Assembly: GCA_041484525.1 (NCBI GenBank)
Contig: JBGPHT010000038.1
Span: 1 to 53,628 of the forward strand
Source of the DNA: JBGPHT01 sp041484525
GTDB taxonomy: Bacteria > Acidobacteriota > Terriglobia > Bryobacterales > Bryobacteraceae
Length of the DNA: 53,628 nucleotides
Direction of reading: 5' to 3'
Notes under the pieces: generated by a model
What the model saw: the letters and a program-made list of their open reading frames with translations, nothing else
Told to the model about the DNA's origin: nothing
Database searches by the model: none
In this document: positions 7,841 to 17,700 of the stretch, piece after piece
Layout: every line of letters starts with the position of its first letter
Position numbering within the stretch: position 1 is the first letter of the stretch
Program-made: the position numbers and the translations under genes

Positions 7841-9424
7841 CTACCGAGCCAACATCGCGAACCCGTACAGCGTGTCGCCCGCAGCTACTACCAGATACTG
7901 CGTGCCGTCCAATTCATAAGTAATCGGACCATTAGTCAAGCCGCTGCCCAGATTGGCATGCCATAGGGCTTCTCCGGTCACCTGATCGAGCGCCACCAGA
8001 TTGTTCGCGCCATCGCCTGCAAACAGCAGCTTACCAGCCGTGCTCAACAGCCCTCCCCTGCCGCCACCCGCATCCCACTTATGACTCCAGCGGATCTTGC
8101 CCGTCTTATAGTCCAGCGCCTCCAGCATGGATTCGGACCAGCCTCCGCGATCGTTTCCGCCCCATCCCTCGGGCTTATCGCTGGGATCGTAAATGTAGTA
8201 CACGCTGAATGCGCGGGAAGCGTTGACATAGAAGAGTCCCGTGTCCGGACTATAGGTCGGAGGCGGCCAGTTAGTTCCGCCGCCCTGGTTCGGTGACACG
8301 AGCGCGCCGTCGAGCTGCGGCTCTTTGGCGGGATTCGGAATTGGCTGGCCTTTGGCGTCGAGACCTTTCGCCCAATTCGTCTTGACGTACTCGCTGGTGA
8401 CAATGTTCTTGCCGTTGATCCGGTCGAGCACAAAGAAGAATCCGTTTCGGCTCGCCTGCGCGATCAGCTTTCGCTTTTGCCCGTTGATCTCTCCGTCGAA
8501 CAATACCGGCACTTGCGTGGCGTCCCAATCATGCGTGTCGTGCGGCGAGGGCTGGAAATACCAGACCATCTTGCCGGTATCCGCATTCAGCGCCACAATC
8601 GACTCCGTGAAAAGGTTGGCGCCCGGCCGTGCCTTACCCGCAATCACCGGTTGCGGATTGCCTGTGCCGACGTAGATCAGATTCAACTCGGGGTCGTAGG
8701 TGACAGGCTGCCACGTCATGCCGCCGCCGTGCTTCATGGCCTCCTCGTTGGGCCATGTTTCGGAGCCGGGTTCGCCCATCTTCTGCGGCACGACATACCA
8801 GCGCCACTGTACGTCGCCGTTCTCCGGATCGCGGGCTTCGAGGTAGCCGGGCCGGTCCAGATCGTCGCCGCTGACGCCGGCGATTACGTGATTCTTCAAA
8901 ATCACGGGCGCCACCGATCCAAAGTAAAACTGGTCCAGATCGCAGATCGGCTTCCTCCATCGTTCGCGGCCGTCCTTCAGGTCCAAGGCCACAAGATAGC
9001 AATCCGGAGTCTCGAAGTACAGCCAGCTTCCATAGATACCGACGCCCCGATTGCCGATATGCTCGCCTCCCTTCGATTGCCATGGGTGGTGCCAGATTTC
9101 GCGGCCGGTACGCGCGTCCACCGCCCACACATGATCCGGGATAGTGAAGTAAAGGACGCCGTTGACTTCAAGCGGCGATGCCGAGACTCGACCGCCGCCA
9201 CCCGCCCCTGTATTGATCCGATAGACCCATGCCAGGCTCAGCGAGTTGATATTCGAGGAGTTGATCTTGGACAGCGTGCTGTAGCGGCGTCCGGAGTAAT
9301 CGCCGTGGTAAGTCGGCCATGAGTCGGTAGGCGGCCGGAGAAGCTTGGTATTGTCCAACGCCCCCTGCCCGAACATAGTCGCCGACAAGATTGCGAAGCA
9401 GCAGTAAGTCCGGAAGGATCTCAT
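7841..9424 (-). CDS. PQQ-dependent dehydrogenase (quinoprotein beta-propeller)
   Basis: A periplasmic eight-bladed quinoprotein that would oxidise alcohols or sugars and pass electrons to cytochrome c. A signal peptide (about 1-20) is followed by repeated propeller blades with tryptophan-docking motifs, e.g. WPTYHGDYSGRRYS (36-49), AVDARTGREIWHH, ALDLKDGRERW, ALNADTGKMVWYFQ. SPHDTHDWDATQ (293-304) corresponds to the conserved active-site segment of methanol/glucose-type enzymes. The C-terminus closes the propeller with LVVAAGDTLYGFA. There is no haem motif, so the separate cytochrome encoded upstream, overlapping by four bases (ATGA), is the likely electron acceptor. The substrate cannot be told from sequence. 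Confidence 0.88.
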   Translation of the reverse strand: MRSFRTYCCFAILSATMFGQGALDNTKLLRPPTDSWPTYHGDYSGRRYSTLSKINSSNINSLSLAWVYRINTGAGGGGRVSASPLEVNGVLYFTIPDHVWAVDARTGREIWHHPWQSKGGEHIGNRGVGIYGSWLYFETPDCYLVALDLKDGRERWRKPICDLDQFYFGSVAPVILKNHVIAGVSGDDLDRPGYLEARDPENGDVQWRWYVVPQKMGEPGSETWPNEEAMKHGGGMTWQPVTYDPELNLIYVGTGNPQPVIAGKARPGANLFTESIVALNADTGKMVWYFQPSPHDTHDWDATQVPVLFDGEINGQKRKLIAQASRNGFFFVLDRINGKNIVTSEYVKTNWAKGLDAKGQPIPNPAKEPQLDGALVSPNQGGGTNWPPPTYSPDTGLFYVNASRAFSVYYIYDPSDKPEGWGGNDRGGWSESMLEALDYKTGKIRWSHKWDAGGGRGGLLSTAGKLLFAGDGANNLVALDQVTGEALWHANLGSGLTNGPITYELDGTQYLVVAAGDTLYGFAMLAR

Positions 9425-10512
9425 TTCAATGTCTCCAGGTAGGCCACGATGTCGTGCATGTTCTTGTCGGTGTATCTATCCAGTAACTGGATATGCGCAT
9501 CGAACGGATTGCGCTGTTCTACTTTCACGGCGGGTGTTCGCTTCCAGGAGTGATACTCTCCCGTGGAGTCCCGCAGCGCGATGCTGAAGTCATCCAGGTG
9601 GACCAGGGTTCCGGAGATAGCTGCGCCCGAAGCCGGCGTCACCGTCACAGTGATGGGATTCGCCGGCGGACCGCCCCTGCCGCCGCGGCCCCCTCTGCCG
9701 CCAAACCCTCCGGCCATGGGGAACAGGAATCGCTGCTGCAAAGTCGGCGGGTCGTACTTCTTCCCGATTCCCGCCAGATCGCCCGTCGTCGAGTGGCACG
9801 AATTACACTTGCCTTCGCCGTTGAAATACACGGCTCCCGCCTTGGCATCTCCCGTAAGAACGTCCTGGATTCGCAGTGCAGCGCGCAGCGTCTGGTACAG
9901 CTCCTGGTGAATGAAATGGGAAAGATCCTCAATCTGGGCCGGGCCCAGATTAGCGACGGGAGTGGTCTGCGTGGGATGCCCCTTGCGCAGGAAAGGGCCG
10001 ATCTCGTTCCCGTACCGATCGTGCAGGACGATCACCGAACGCACCAGATCGGCCCCCTTGTCGCCGCCCCTGGCATGCGTGCCGTGACAGTTGATGCACT
10101 CCGCTGCGTAGGTTTTCCGTCCCCGGTCCGCGGCCGCTACGTCGACTACATGCTTGTCATCCGATCCCGGTAGACCGGCCCGGCCACCGCGCCCCGCTCC
10201 CGGAGCCGGCCCCCCTCGACCGCCGCCGGGAGGCGCCGGCGCTTGCGCCCCTGGACCATACTGCGCCGCCAGATAATCCAATACCGCCGCCAGTTCTTCG
10301 TCGCTCCCTTTGGCACCCCGCTCGATCATGGCGGTGATCGTCTCTTGCCATTGTTGCCGCGACCGGCGCGTCACAAAGGCGTCGGCCGCGTGGCATGTGC
10401 CGCACACCTTCTGGAACGCTTCTCTCGATCTGGCGGCGGGCGCCGGCTGCGCATTCGCCTCGGTTGCCAAAAACAGAAGTGGCAAAATAAGCAGGTATTT
10501 CGCGTGTCGCAT
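9421..10512 (-). CDS. Periplasmic cytochrome c with three haem sites
   Basis: A secreted c-type cytochrome with three CxxCH motifs at about residues 37-41 (CGTCH), 139-143 (CINCH) and 236-240 (CNSCH), counted from ATG 10512. A Gly/Arg/Pro-rich linker (about 90-115) separates the first haem domain from the second, and a second Gly/Arg-rich patch (GGRGGRGG) comes before the C-terminal beta domain. The frame is open to a TTG at 10524, but ATG 10512 is preceded by GGGGGATTGG, a good ribosome site. Its stop overlaps the start of the PQQ dehydrogenase gene. Together they look like a dehydrogenase plus electron acceptor. Confidence 0.88.
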   Translation of the reverse strand: MRHAKYLLILPLLFLATEANAQPAPAARSREAFQKVCGTCHAADAFVTRRSRQQWQETITAMIERGAKGSDEELAAVLDYLAAQYGPGAQAPAPPGGGRGGPAPGAGRGGRAGLPGSDDKHVVDVAAADRGRKTYAAECINCHGTHARGGDKGADLVRSVIVLHDRYGNEIGPFLRKGHPTQTTPVANLGPAQIEDLSHFIHQELYQTLRAALRIQDVLTGDAKAGAVYFNGEGKCNSCHSTTGDLAGIGKKYDPPTLQQRFLFPMAGGFGGRGGRGGRGGPPANPITVTVTPASGAAISGTLVHLDDFSIALRDSTGEYHSWKRTPAVKVEQRNPFDAHIQLLDRYTDKNMHDIVAYLETLK

Positions 10513-10563
10513 CCAATCCCCCAAAGCTGTTACTGTATCACTGGCTCGCTCGCCGCCGCGCCG

Positions 10564-12201
10564 CTATTGCTCCTGGATCGTCAGGTGCTGCCCCGCCGCG
10601 ACATTCGTAAGTTTCTGCCGCGTTCCGCTCGGCCACTCGATTTCGACCGTGCTGGCGGCCGTGTCCGCACCGAGCCCGAACGTCAGCGCCAGGTCGCTCG
10701 CCGAGCAATAGCTCGATCCGCTATGCACCATCTGCCATTGCGTCCCGCCGGCGCTAGTGACGCGCGCCACGGCTCCGAGTGCGTTGCGATTGCTCTTGGT
10801 GCCGACCAGTTTGAGTTGCAGCCAGTGGTTCCGATTCCCACCGTCGTTGCGATAGAGGACTGCCGGCCCGTTGTTGGTGCTGAACAGAACGTCGAGATCG
10901 CCATCGCGATCGAAGTCCCCATAGGCCGCACCGCGCGCCACCATAGCGCGCGTGAACGCATTCACCTGCTCGAACTTGCCGCGCCCCAGGTTGCGCAACA
11001 GCAGCGGCACTTCCTGATATTGGATCTTCGGCTGTACCCGCCCGATCTCCTCTTCGATGTGGCCGTTGGCCGCCAGAATATCGGGGTAGCCGTCCAGGTC
11101 GTAATCCATGAAGAAGATCCCGAACGTCAGCGTCAGCAAGCTGGCTCGACCTACCGTGGACCGCGGCGCTTCATCCACGAACAGCCCCTTGCCCTCGTTG
11201 TGATACAGCCCCAACATCTGGTTCGAGAAATTTCCCACTATCAGGTGCGACCTCCCCGACCGATCGTAATCGCCCGCGTCGACACCCATGGCTCCGCGCG
11301 CCACTCCGTCTTCACCAAACGCCACGCCAGCCGAGAGCCCGTCCTCCTTGAACTTGCCGTTCTGCAAGTTGCGGTAGAGCTTGTTCGGCTGCGTATCATT
11401 GGCAACGAAGAGGTCTGGCCAGCCATCATTGTTGTAATCGAACACCGCCACCCCGAGCGACTTACTGGTTGGATCCCCCACGCCCGCCTTCTCCGTGACG
11501 TCTTCAAACTTTCCCCCGCCCAGGTTGCGATACAGCTTCGACGATGTGCCCTTGTACGATTCCGGGGTGCAGTACGATTTGGTGGCGCCATCGAGTGAGC
11601 ACCACAGATCGCCCTGCGCCGTCCACTGGACGTAGTTCGCCACGAATAGGTCGATCTTGCCGTCGCGATCGAAATCGAGCCATGCCGCGCTCGAGCTGAA
11701 CGCGGCGTTCTGCATGCCGGACTCGCGCGTCACGTCGCGGAAGCGGCCGCCACCCTCGTTGTGAAACAGGTGGTCGCCGCCCACCGCGGTCAAGTAGACG
11801 TCATCGCGGCCGTCGTTGTCATAGTCGCCGATGGCCACGCCGATCCCGTAAATCTCGACGTCCAAACCGCTGCCCTTGGTGATATCGGTGAACGTCCCAT
11901 CGTGATTGTTGCGATAGAGCGCCGCCGTCGTGCGCCGGCCGCGCGGCGTCCAGTCCTTACCGTTGACCAGCAGAATATCCAGCCAGCCGTCGCCGTCGGC
12001 GTCGAAGAATGCGCACCCCGAGCCCATCGTCTCCGGCAGCCACTTCTTGCCCGCTTTGCCGGCGTTGTGCGTGAAGTGGATGCCGGCCGCGGCGGTGACG
12101 TCGGTGAATCGTACCGGCTCACTGGCCGCCGGTGACGGGAACGTCGCTTGGGGCGCGAGTAACCAAACCAGTAACGTGATCGTGAATCTGCTGCCTCTCA
12201 T
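10564..12201 (-). CDS. Secreted FG-GAP/UnbV (CRTAC1-like) protein
   Basis: A 545-residue exported protein. Signal peptide (about 1-27), then FG-GAP/VCBS repeats, each with a DxDxDGxxD calcium-binding loop: FFDADGDGWLDILLVNG, DYDNDGRDDVYL, DFDRDGKIDLFV, DYNNDGWPDLFVAND, DYDLDGYPDILAANG, DFDRDGDLDVLFS. The repeats alternate with VTxxAGI segments and should form a beta-propeller. The last 85 residues are the UnbV domain (GLGADTAASTVEIEWPSGTRQKL). Its start lies 83 bases inside the cytochrome gene upstream, so the signal peptide is encoded in overlapping frame. It is the last gene of the four-gene minus-strand operon. The family's molecular role is unknown; cell-surface binding is often proposed. 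Confidence 0.88.
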   Translation of the reverse strand: MRGSRFTITLLVWLLAPQATFPSPAASEPVRFTDVTAAAGIHFTHNAGKAGKKWLPETMGSGCAFFDADGDGWLDILLVNGKDWTPRGRRTTAALYRNNHDGTFTDITKGSGLDVEIYGIGVAIGDYDNDGRDDVYLTAVGGDHLFHNEGGGRFRDVTRESGMQNAAFSSSAAWLDFDRDGKIDLFVANYVQWTAQGDLWCSLDGATKSYCTPESYKGTSSKLYRNLGGGKFEDVTEKAGVGDPTSKSLGVAVFDYNNDGWPDLFVANDTQPNKLYRNLQNGKFKEDGLSAGVAFGEDGVARGAMGVDAGDYDRSGRSHLIVGNFSNQMLGLYHNEGKGLFVDEAPRSTVGRASLLTLTFGIFFMDYDLDGYPDILAANGHIEEEIGRVQPKIQYQEVPLLLRNLGRGKFEQVNAFTRAMVARGAAYGDFDRDGDLDVLFSTNNGPAVLYRNDGGNRNHWLQLKLVGTKSNRNALGAVARVTSAGGTQWQMVHSGSSYCSASDLALTFGLGADTAASTVEIEWPSGTRQKLTNVAAGQHLTIQEQ

Positions 12202-14773
12202 TGTTGTCCTCGGGACTCAATAACCGCGGCTTAGCGGTAAGCGCCTGTGCCGACTCATCCGCCTTGAAGCGGCGAAATAGTTTCTCTTCCCGCTCGGCCT
12301 TTTCGGTTTGACCGAGTCCCTTGTAGCAAAGCATCAAATTGTAATGCGCCTGCACGTCTTCCGGATCCACGTCGAGCGTCTTCTCCAGGGCAGCGACCGC
12401 GTCCGCATAGTGCCGATCCAGGAACAGGATGCGCCCGACCTGGTTGAGCGCCACGCGGTCGCGCGGATACTGGCGCACGGTTTCGTTCAGATTATTCAAG
12501 GCGCCCTCGTAGTCACCCGCCGCTTTCTGCACCATCGCCAGGAAAAACCGCCCCCGCGCCAGATCCGGCTTCAGCTCGAGCGCCTTGGCGACGAACGGCC
12601 GCGCGGCCTCCGTCTCGCCCTCCTGAATCAGGGCGCGCGCCACGTTGAGCCATCCATCGGCATAGCCCGGCTCGGCCTCGGTCACACGCCGGAACGCGTA
12701 CTCCGCGCCCTTCAGGTCGCCCTGTAGGAGCAAGCCGATGCCCCAATCGTTCCACCGTTCGCGATCCTGTTTGCGCACTACCGGCTCCCAGCGAGTCTCG
12801 CCCAGTTGGATGCTCGCCGTCGCGCTCGCCAGCGTGACGATCGGCAGCGACGGCACCAGCGCCGAGTCGAACGTGTACTCGCGGCTGTCGAAATCGGTCC
12901 CGGCCGCGCCCGGCTTGGCCACGCCAGCAAACGTGAACTTCGTGTAATAGTGCGCGAATTTCCTGTAGTTGAGCTTGGTCTCGAGCGTGATCGGACCAGT
13001 GGCGTCGCGCGGAATTGGCAGGCGGAAGTGCACCGTGTCGGCCGCCCCCGGCGGAATCAGGCGAACATAAAGCACGCTACGCGTTTGCCACGCATTCCGT
13101 TTATTGATCGGATTTCCCTGGCCGTCGATCTGGAAAGAGCGGTAGAAGTGCGCGCCCTTCTCCACCGGACCGCGGCCGTTGTCCTCCACCGGCCCGCTCC
13201 ATGCCAGAATGCGCCCCGCCGCGTCGCGCGCCTGAAATTCCAGCCACACATCGTAGCCATCCACCGTGCCGGCAGGGAAGAAGTGGCCGATCTTGCGCGT
13301 GCGAACCACGGCGTCGACACGCAATGTGGTGCCCGGTTGAAAGCGCACGCCCGGCGCATCGATCGGCGCCACGAGTTTGCCGACGTCGCGAACCACCACT
13401 GGCCCGCTCTGCTCGGATTCCTCTCCCACCGCGAAAGTGGAGGCCAGCGCCTGGGCGTCCGACGCCCGTCGCAGCATCTGCGGTTGGCCCTTGCTCTCTT
13501 CGACCGGAGACGCCGCGAACAGATCCACCGTGATGAATCCGTTTTTCAAGAATTCTTCCTCTGCGCGCAACTGCGCCGCATCGTTGTTCACGAATGGAAT
13601 GGCGGTGTTCGCCGCCGGGAAGCGGTGCGAGTGCACCATCCCCTGCCGGTTGCCCGGATCGCTCGAAGCCACCAGCGGCATATGGCAATCCGAGCACGTG
13701 GAAGACTTCGGGGGATAGTAGAACGATCGCGCGCCCTGCCCCGACACGCCGCTCGCCTGCCAGTTGTCGTATTCATTAAAGCCGCGCAGCCAGCGATAGT
13801 GGTTCACCGGTTCGTCCAGGTGCACCTTGTGGCAGGAGGCACAATACTCGGGCGAGTCCTTCCGCATGAACGCCGGCATGAACGTGCGGCGATGCGGCTC
13901 CGGATTCAAATACGTGATGAACGCGTCGAGTTTACGGACCCACGGATTGCGGCTGGAAAGAGCGCGGTGCAGCGGCGGGTACATGATGGTGAAGTCGCCC
14001 TGACCCATCGAGCTGCCCACGTGCACGATCGAATGACACGAGACGCAGCCCAAACCATTCTGCGCCTCCTCCGTTTCCAGTTGGTCCTTGATCGGTTTTT
14101 CAAAACGGCCGTTGAAGAACACAGCGTGATCGTGACATCCGGCGCACCACTTGCTGCCCTGCGTGCCGCTCAACTCCTGCATGTGCAGGACGGTCCGCTT
14201 GTAGAACGGGTTGTTGAACGATGCGAAGTGATGCATCGAGCCCTTCCACTGGTCGTAGATATCCTTGTGGCATTCGCCGCAGAGCTTCGAATCCATGAAG
14301 AAATCCGAAGGGATCGTGCCGCCCGTGTTGGTTCGCGCCGAGGACGGCCAGAACGGCGACCGCGGGCCGCTGCCTTCTTCCGTCATCGACACCGGCACTA
14401 CCTTGGGATTGCGGATGCGCGCCTCGGGAGTTCCCAGTCGCAACGCGACGGCCGCAACCGTGAGTACCGCGAGCGCGGCGCTCCACCGCGGCAGCAGGAT
14501 CGCCAACCCCACCACAGCCAGTGTCACGTGCAGCAACAGAATCCAACGGTGCGGCAGAGTAGCTCCCGCGAAGATCAGCCAAGCGCCGAGCGCCCCAGCC
14601 AAAATCAGCGGCAGCACTCTCACGCTGCGCCGCCAGCGAAAGCCGAGCCACACCACCGCCGCCGCACCCAGCACCAGGTGCAACAGCACGTTCGCAATGT
14701 AGAAAACGGTCGGCGCCGGCAGCGCGGCCACGTACGCCGCGTTGAGCGCCATCACTAACAACAGCCACATCAT
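12119..14773 (-). CDS. Membrane-anchored five-haem cytochrome c with C-terminal TPR domain
   Basis: An 884-residue protein with an unusual combination of domains. Residues 1-110 hold three to four membrane helices. Then come five CxxCH haem motifs: CGECH 165-169, CAGCH 210-214, CVSCH 243-247, CASCH 311-315 and CSDCH 360-364. The WKGSMHHF and NPFYKRTV segments recall cytochrome c554-like proteins. Residues 450-670 look like beta-rich secreted sequence, and residues about 690-860 are TPR repeats. It sits inside an operon of FG-GAP/UnbV proteins; its ATG overlaps the upstream stop (ATGA) and its end overlaps the next gene by 83 bases. It probably moves electrons in the periplasm and scaffolds a complex. 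The partner is unknown. Confidence 0.85.
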   Translation of the reverse strand: MMWLLLVMALNAAYVAALPAPTVFYIANVLLHLVLGAAAVVWLGFRWRRSVRVLPLILAGALGAWLIFAGATLPHRWILLLHVTLAVVGLAILLPRWSAALAVLTVAAVALRLGTPEARIRNPKVVPVSMTEEGSGPRSPFWPSSARTNTGGTIPSDFFMDSKLCGECHKDIYDQWKGSMHHFASFNNPFYKRTVLHMQELSGTQGSKWCAGCHDHAVFFNGRFEKPIKDQLETEEAQNGLGCVSCHSIVHVGSSMGQGDFTIMYPPLHRALSSRNPWVRKLDAFITYLNPEPHRRTFMPAFMRKDSPEYCASCHKVHLDEPVNHYRWLRGFNEYDNWQASGVSGQGARSFYYPPKSSTCSDCHMPLVASSDPGNRQGMVHSHRFPAANTAIPFVNNDAAQLRAEEEFLKNGFITVDLFAASPVEESKGQPQMLRRASDAQALASTFAVGEESEQSGPVVVRDVGKLVAPIDAPGVRFQPGTTLRVDAVVRTRKIGHFFPAGTVDGYDVWLEFQARDAAGRILAWSGPVEDNGRGPVEKGAHFYRSFQIDGQGNPINKRNAWQTRSVLYVRLIPPGAADTVHFRLPIPRDATGPITLETKLNYRKFAHYYTKFTFAGVAKPGAAGTDFDSREYTFDSALVPSLPIVTLASATASIQLGETRWEPVVRKQDRERWNDWGIGLLLQGDLKGAEYAFRRVTEAEPGYADGWLNVARALIQEGETEAARPFVAKALELKPDLARGRFFLAMVQKAAGDYEGALNNLNETVRQYPRDRVALNQVGRILFLDRHYADAVAALEKTLDVDPEDVQAHYNLMLCYKGLGQTEKAEREEKLFRRFKADESAQALTAKPRLLSPEDNNERQQIHDHVTGLVTRAPSDVPVTGGQ

Positions 14774-17700
14774 TGGGTCGCCCCACCAAGGTGGTCGAGT
14801 CGGAAAAACGGGGACAGGCTTCGAAATTCCGCGCCGCTACGCTCCTGCAAACCGAAAGTGCCCCGATTCGGAATTTCGTTGCCTGTCCCCGGTTTTCCAG
14901 CGTCAGGGCCTAGCGGCCGGATAAGCCGCAGCGCCGGTCGCGTGTTGAAATCCTTACGATATTGCTCGTGAACCGCATCGTCGGGGTAGTGCTCATTCGA
15001 AGGATACGGATAGCGGCTCATCCCGTGGAACGGCAGCGGCTCCACCGTCGCCGGGAATGCGGTATTCGGGTCCGAATCCTTCGCCCACCCATCCACCTTC
15101 AGCAGGAAATCGCGTTTCCAGCCGCTAGGCACAGGCGCCAGCGCATGCGCGTTGAATCGGACCCGCAACTCGTCACCCGAGCCCATGAGAACCATCCGAT
15201 CGTCGACGTCGAGCAACAATTCGCGCACGTCTCCATATCGCGTGTACTGCCCCACTGTCGGATTCCAGAACGAATTCGGCGAGACGCGATCGTAGAAGAA
15301 CGTGTCCGGCTGCTTGCGTTCCGCGTCGATCTGCGAAGCCGAAAATCCGCGGAAATGCAGATCGGCCGACAGCAGAGGAAGCGCTCGCGGCCGAGTGTCC
15401 GCCTCGGAGGCGCCCTCACTCAGGAAGATCTCATCCCAGTAGACGCACAGACTGGTCACGATCCGCAGCTTGCGGCTCACCGAAAGAAATCGCAGATCGA
15501 CCGCGATCGTCTTGGGCTTGCCGGCCGGCATTCCCATATCGTCGTTGACAGTTTTCCAGCGCCCCTCGGCATCCTGCATTTGCAGATACGGCATCACCAG
15601 CCCACCCTTGCTCTCCTGCGACGCCGCCCGGAACGTGCTGCCATTGGGCCAATCGACCCACCCGTTGAGCAGCAACACCGCGCGGCCGGAGAGAGCCACG
15701 TGGCCGAAGTCTATCTCCAAAGTGTGCGGCTTCGCAACACCTAACTCGGATCGGGCGAACCCAGTGGGATACTTCCGGTCTCGCGCCAGAAGCTGCGGAA
15801 GCACGTTGCGCCCCTCATCGTCACGCGCCGCCACCGGGTAGACCCGCTGCTTCACCTGGAACAGCCGGAACTCTGGATACGGTGGCCCCTTGAACTTTTC
15901 GTTGGTGAAGATCTCAGTCCCGTCCGGATGATCGACCGCTTGTAACTCCACCTGGTCGAGGTACGAAACTTCGCTCAGCTCCTCGGTAATCCGGACATCA
16001 TACTGTCCCCCGGCCTCTTCGAGCGCAGCCCCGGGAATCTGGACGTACTCGTCATGATCCACCGGGAAGTAACTTCCTTCGCCGTCGCTCGCGCCCAGCG
16101 GCGCCACGCCCAGCACGTCCGTGATGAACTGGATCGCGCGGCCGTTCCACGTCCAGATCATCGGGCAGGACCCCGAGAGCCGTTGCGCCTCCTTATATGT
16201 ATATGCGCGGTTGGTCGGCTGCTTGATTTCATTCTGGATGAGCCCGTTCGGCCACGTGATGCGAACCGCGTCCACCGTGGCGTAGGTCCCCGTGTCGAAA
16301 ACCAGCGGCACTCCCTGGTACACCTGCATGCGGTAAAGCCCGCCGGCCTTGATCTCGACCTCAGCATCCTGCGCCAGTTTGAGGCTCTTGATGCCCTGCA
16401 GCCGAATGCGAATCCAGTGCCGATCCGAACGGCCGCGGTCGAAGGCGACGTGCACCTTCCCATCGGGCTTCACCTCCGCGCGGTCGATGCGTCCGTCATT
16501 GTTGAAATCGGCGGACACGCTCGCGGGCGACGGCCCGTCTCCTTGGAATGGACCCGCCGTGTACTTCCCGCCAAGCTGATCGCGATACAAAACCGCGGCG
16601 CGCTCGCGATAGAAAACCGCCAGGTCGAAGCCCTTAGTGTCCGGGACCACACGCAGCTTCGTGCCTTCATACGCCCGTCCCGTTTCGAATGGGAACTCGG
16701 CCGTGCGATCGGCAAATCCGGCCGCGCCCTCATTCCGCATCAGTGCGGAGGAGTCGCCCATCAATATCAGATCGAGGTCATGATCGTGGTCGTAATCCAT
16801 CCACACTGCGCGCTCGAAGCGACGCTGCGGCAAGTTGGCGGGATGCTTTGTGAACCGCCCCTTGTCGTTGCGAAATAGCATCGGGCCGGCCTCGGTGAGG
16901 ACAACCAGGTCCATCCAGCCGTCGTCATCGAAGTCGCCGGGCGCCACGGAAATGACTCCCGTGATGCCCGCCAGTCCGGAGTCTTTCACCGGCTCCACTC
17001 CGTGCCGATAGAGTGTGATCCCGCGCGACGACCATACCAGCAGGTCCGCATCGCCGCTCGCTGTCGAATCAATCGCCGCCACGCCCGCCGTCCGCGGATC
17101 CACCGTTTCATCCAGAACTCGCTCCTGGATCTCCGCTCCGGTTGCAAGGCGCGCCGGCGTGAACGGCACCGGCGGGTCGTAGATCTCGGCATAGCTGCAC
17201 CAATCCACGTCTTCCGGAATCGCCGCGCCCTCCTGCTGCTTTTTGAGCCGCTGGAAAGTTTCAAGCGCCCGCGCCGCGTCGTCCGTTCGGCCCGCCTGGC
17301 GATAGACGTTGTACAACTGGAACTGCGCCGCCGCCAGAAGCGGATTCTGTTTGGCTGCCAGTTCGAACTGCGATAGCGCCCCGTTAGTATTCCCCTCGAG
17401 CTTGTAAAGCGTCCCGAGCTGATAGTGAATGATCGGCTCGTCGGGCGCCAGCTTCGCCATCTGCTCCATCTGGCCGATCGCCTCCGTCGTCTCCCCGGAC
17501 TTCTTGTAATAGATTCCGAGATTGAACCACGTATGCGGCAGTTTCGGATCGCGCTTCTGCACGTCCTTCAACAGCGCCACGCCCTCGGCGGCCCTGCCCG
17601 CACGCAGCAATGCCAGCGCGTAGTTCAGCTTTTCGCGATTGGAATTGGGCGCCAGGTCGAGCGCCAGCTTGAACTCCGCCACCGATTCCTTCTGCGTGGT

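Noticed and set aside
9640..9720. Repeat-like run of GCC/CCG triplets
   Set aside because: It encodes the Gly/Arg-rich linker of the cytochrome and is simple codon repetition, not an independent element.
10243..11598. A 451-codon plus-strand frame across the cytochrome and UnbV genes
   Set aside because: It crosses the gap between two well-supported minus-strand genes and has no motif.
12806..14758. A 650-codon open frame antisense to the five-haem cytochrome gene
   Set aside because: GC-rich codon bias leaves the antisense frame open. Its translation is rich in Arg/His with no domain, while the other strand has five haem motifs and TPRs.
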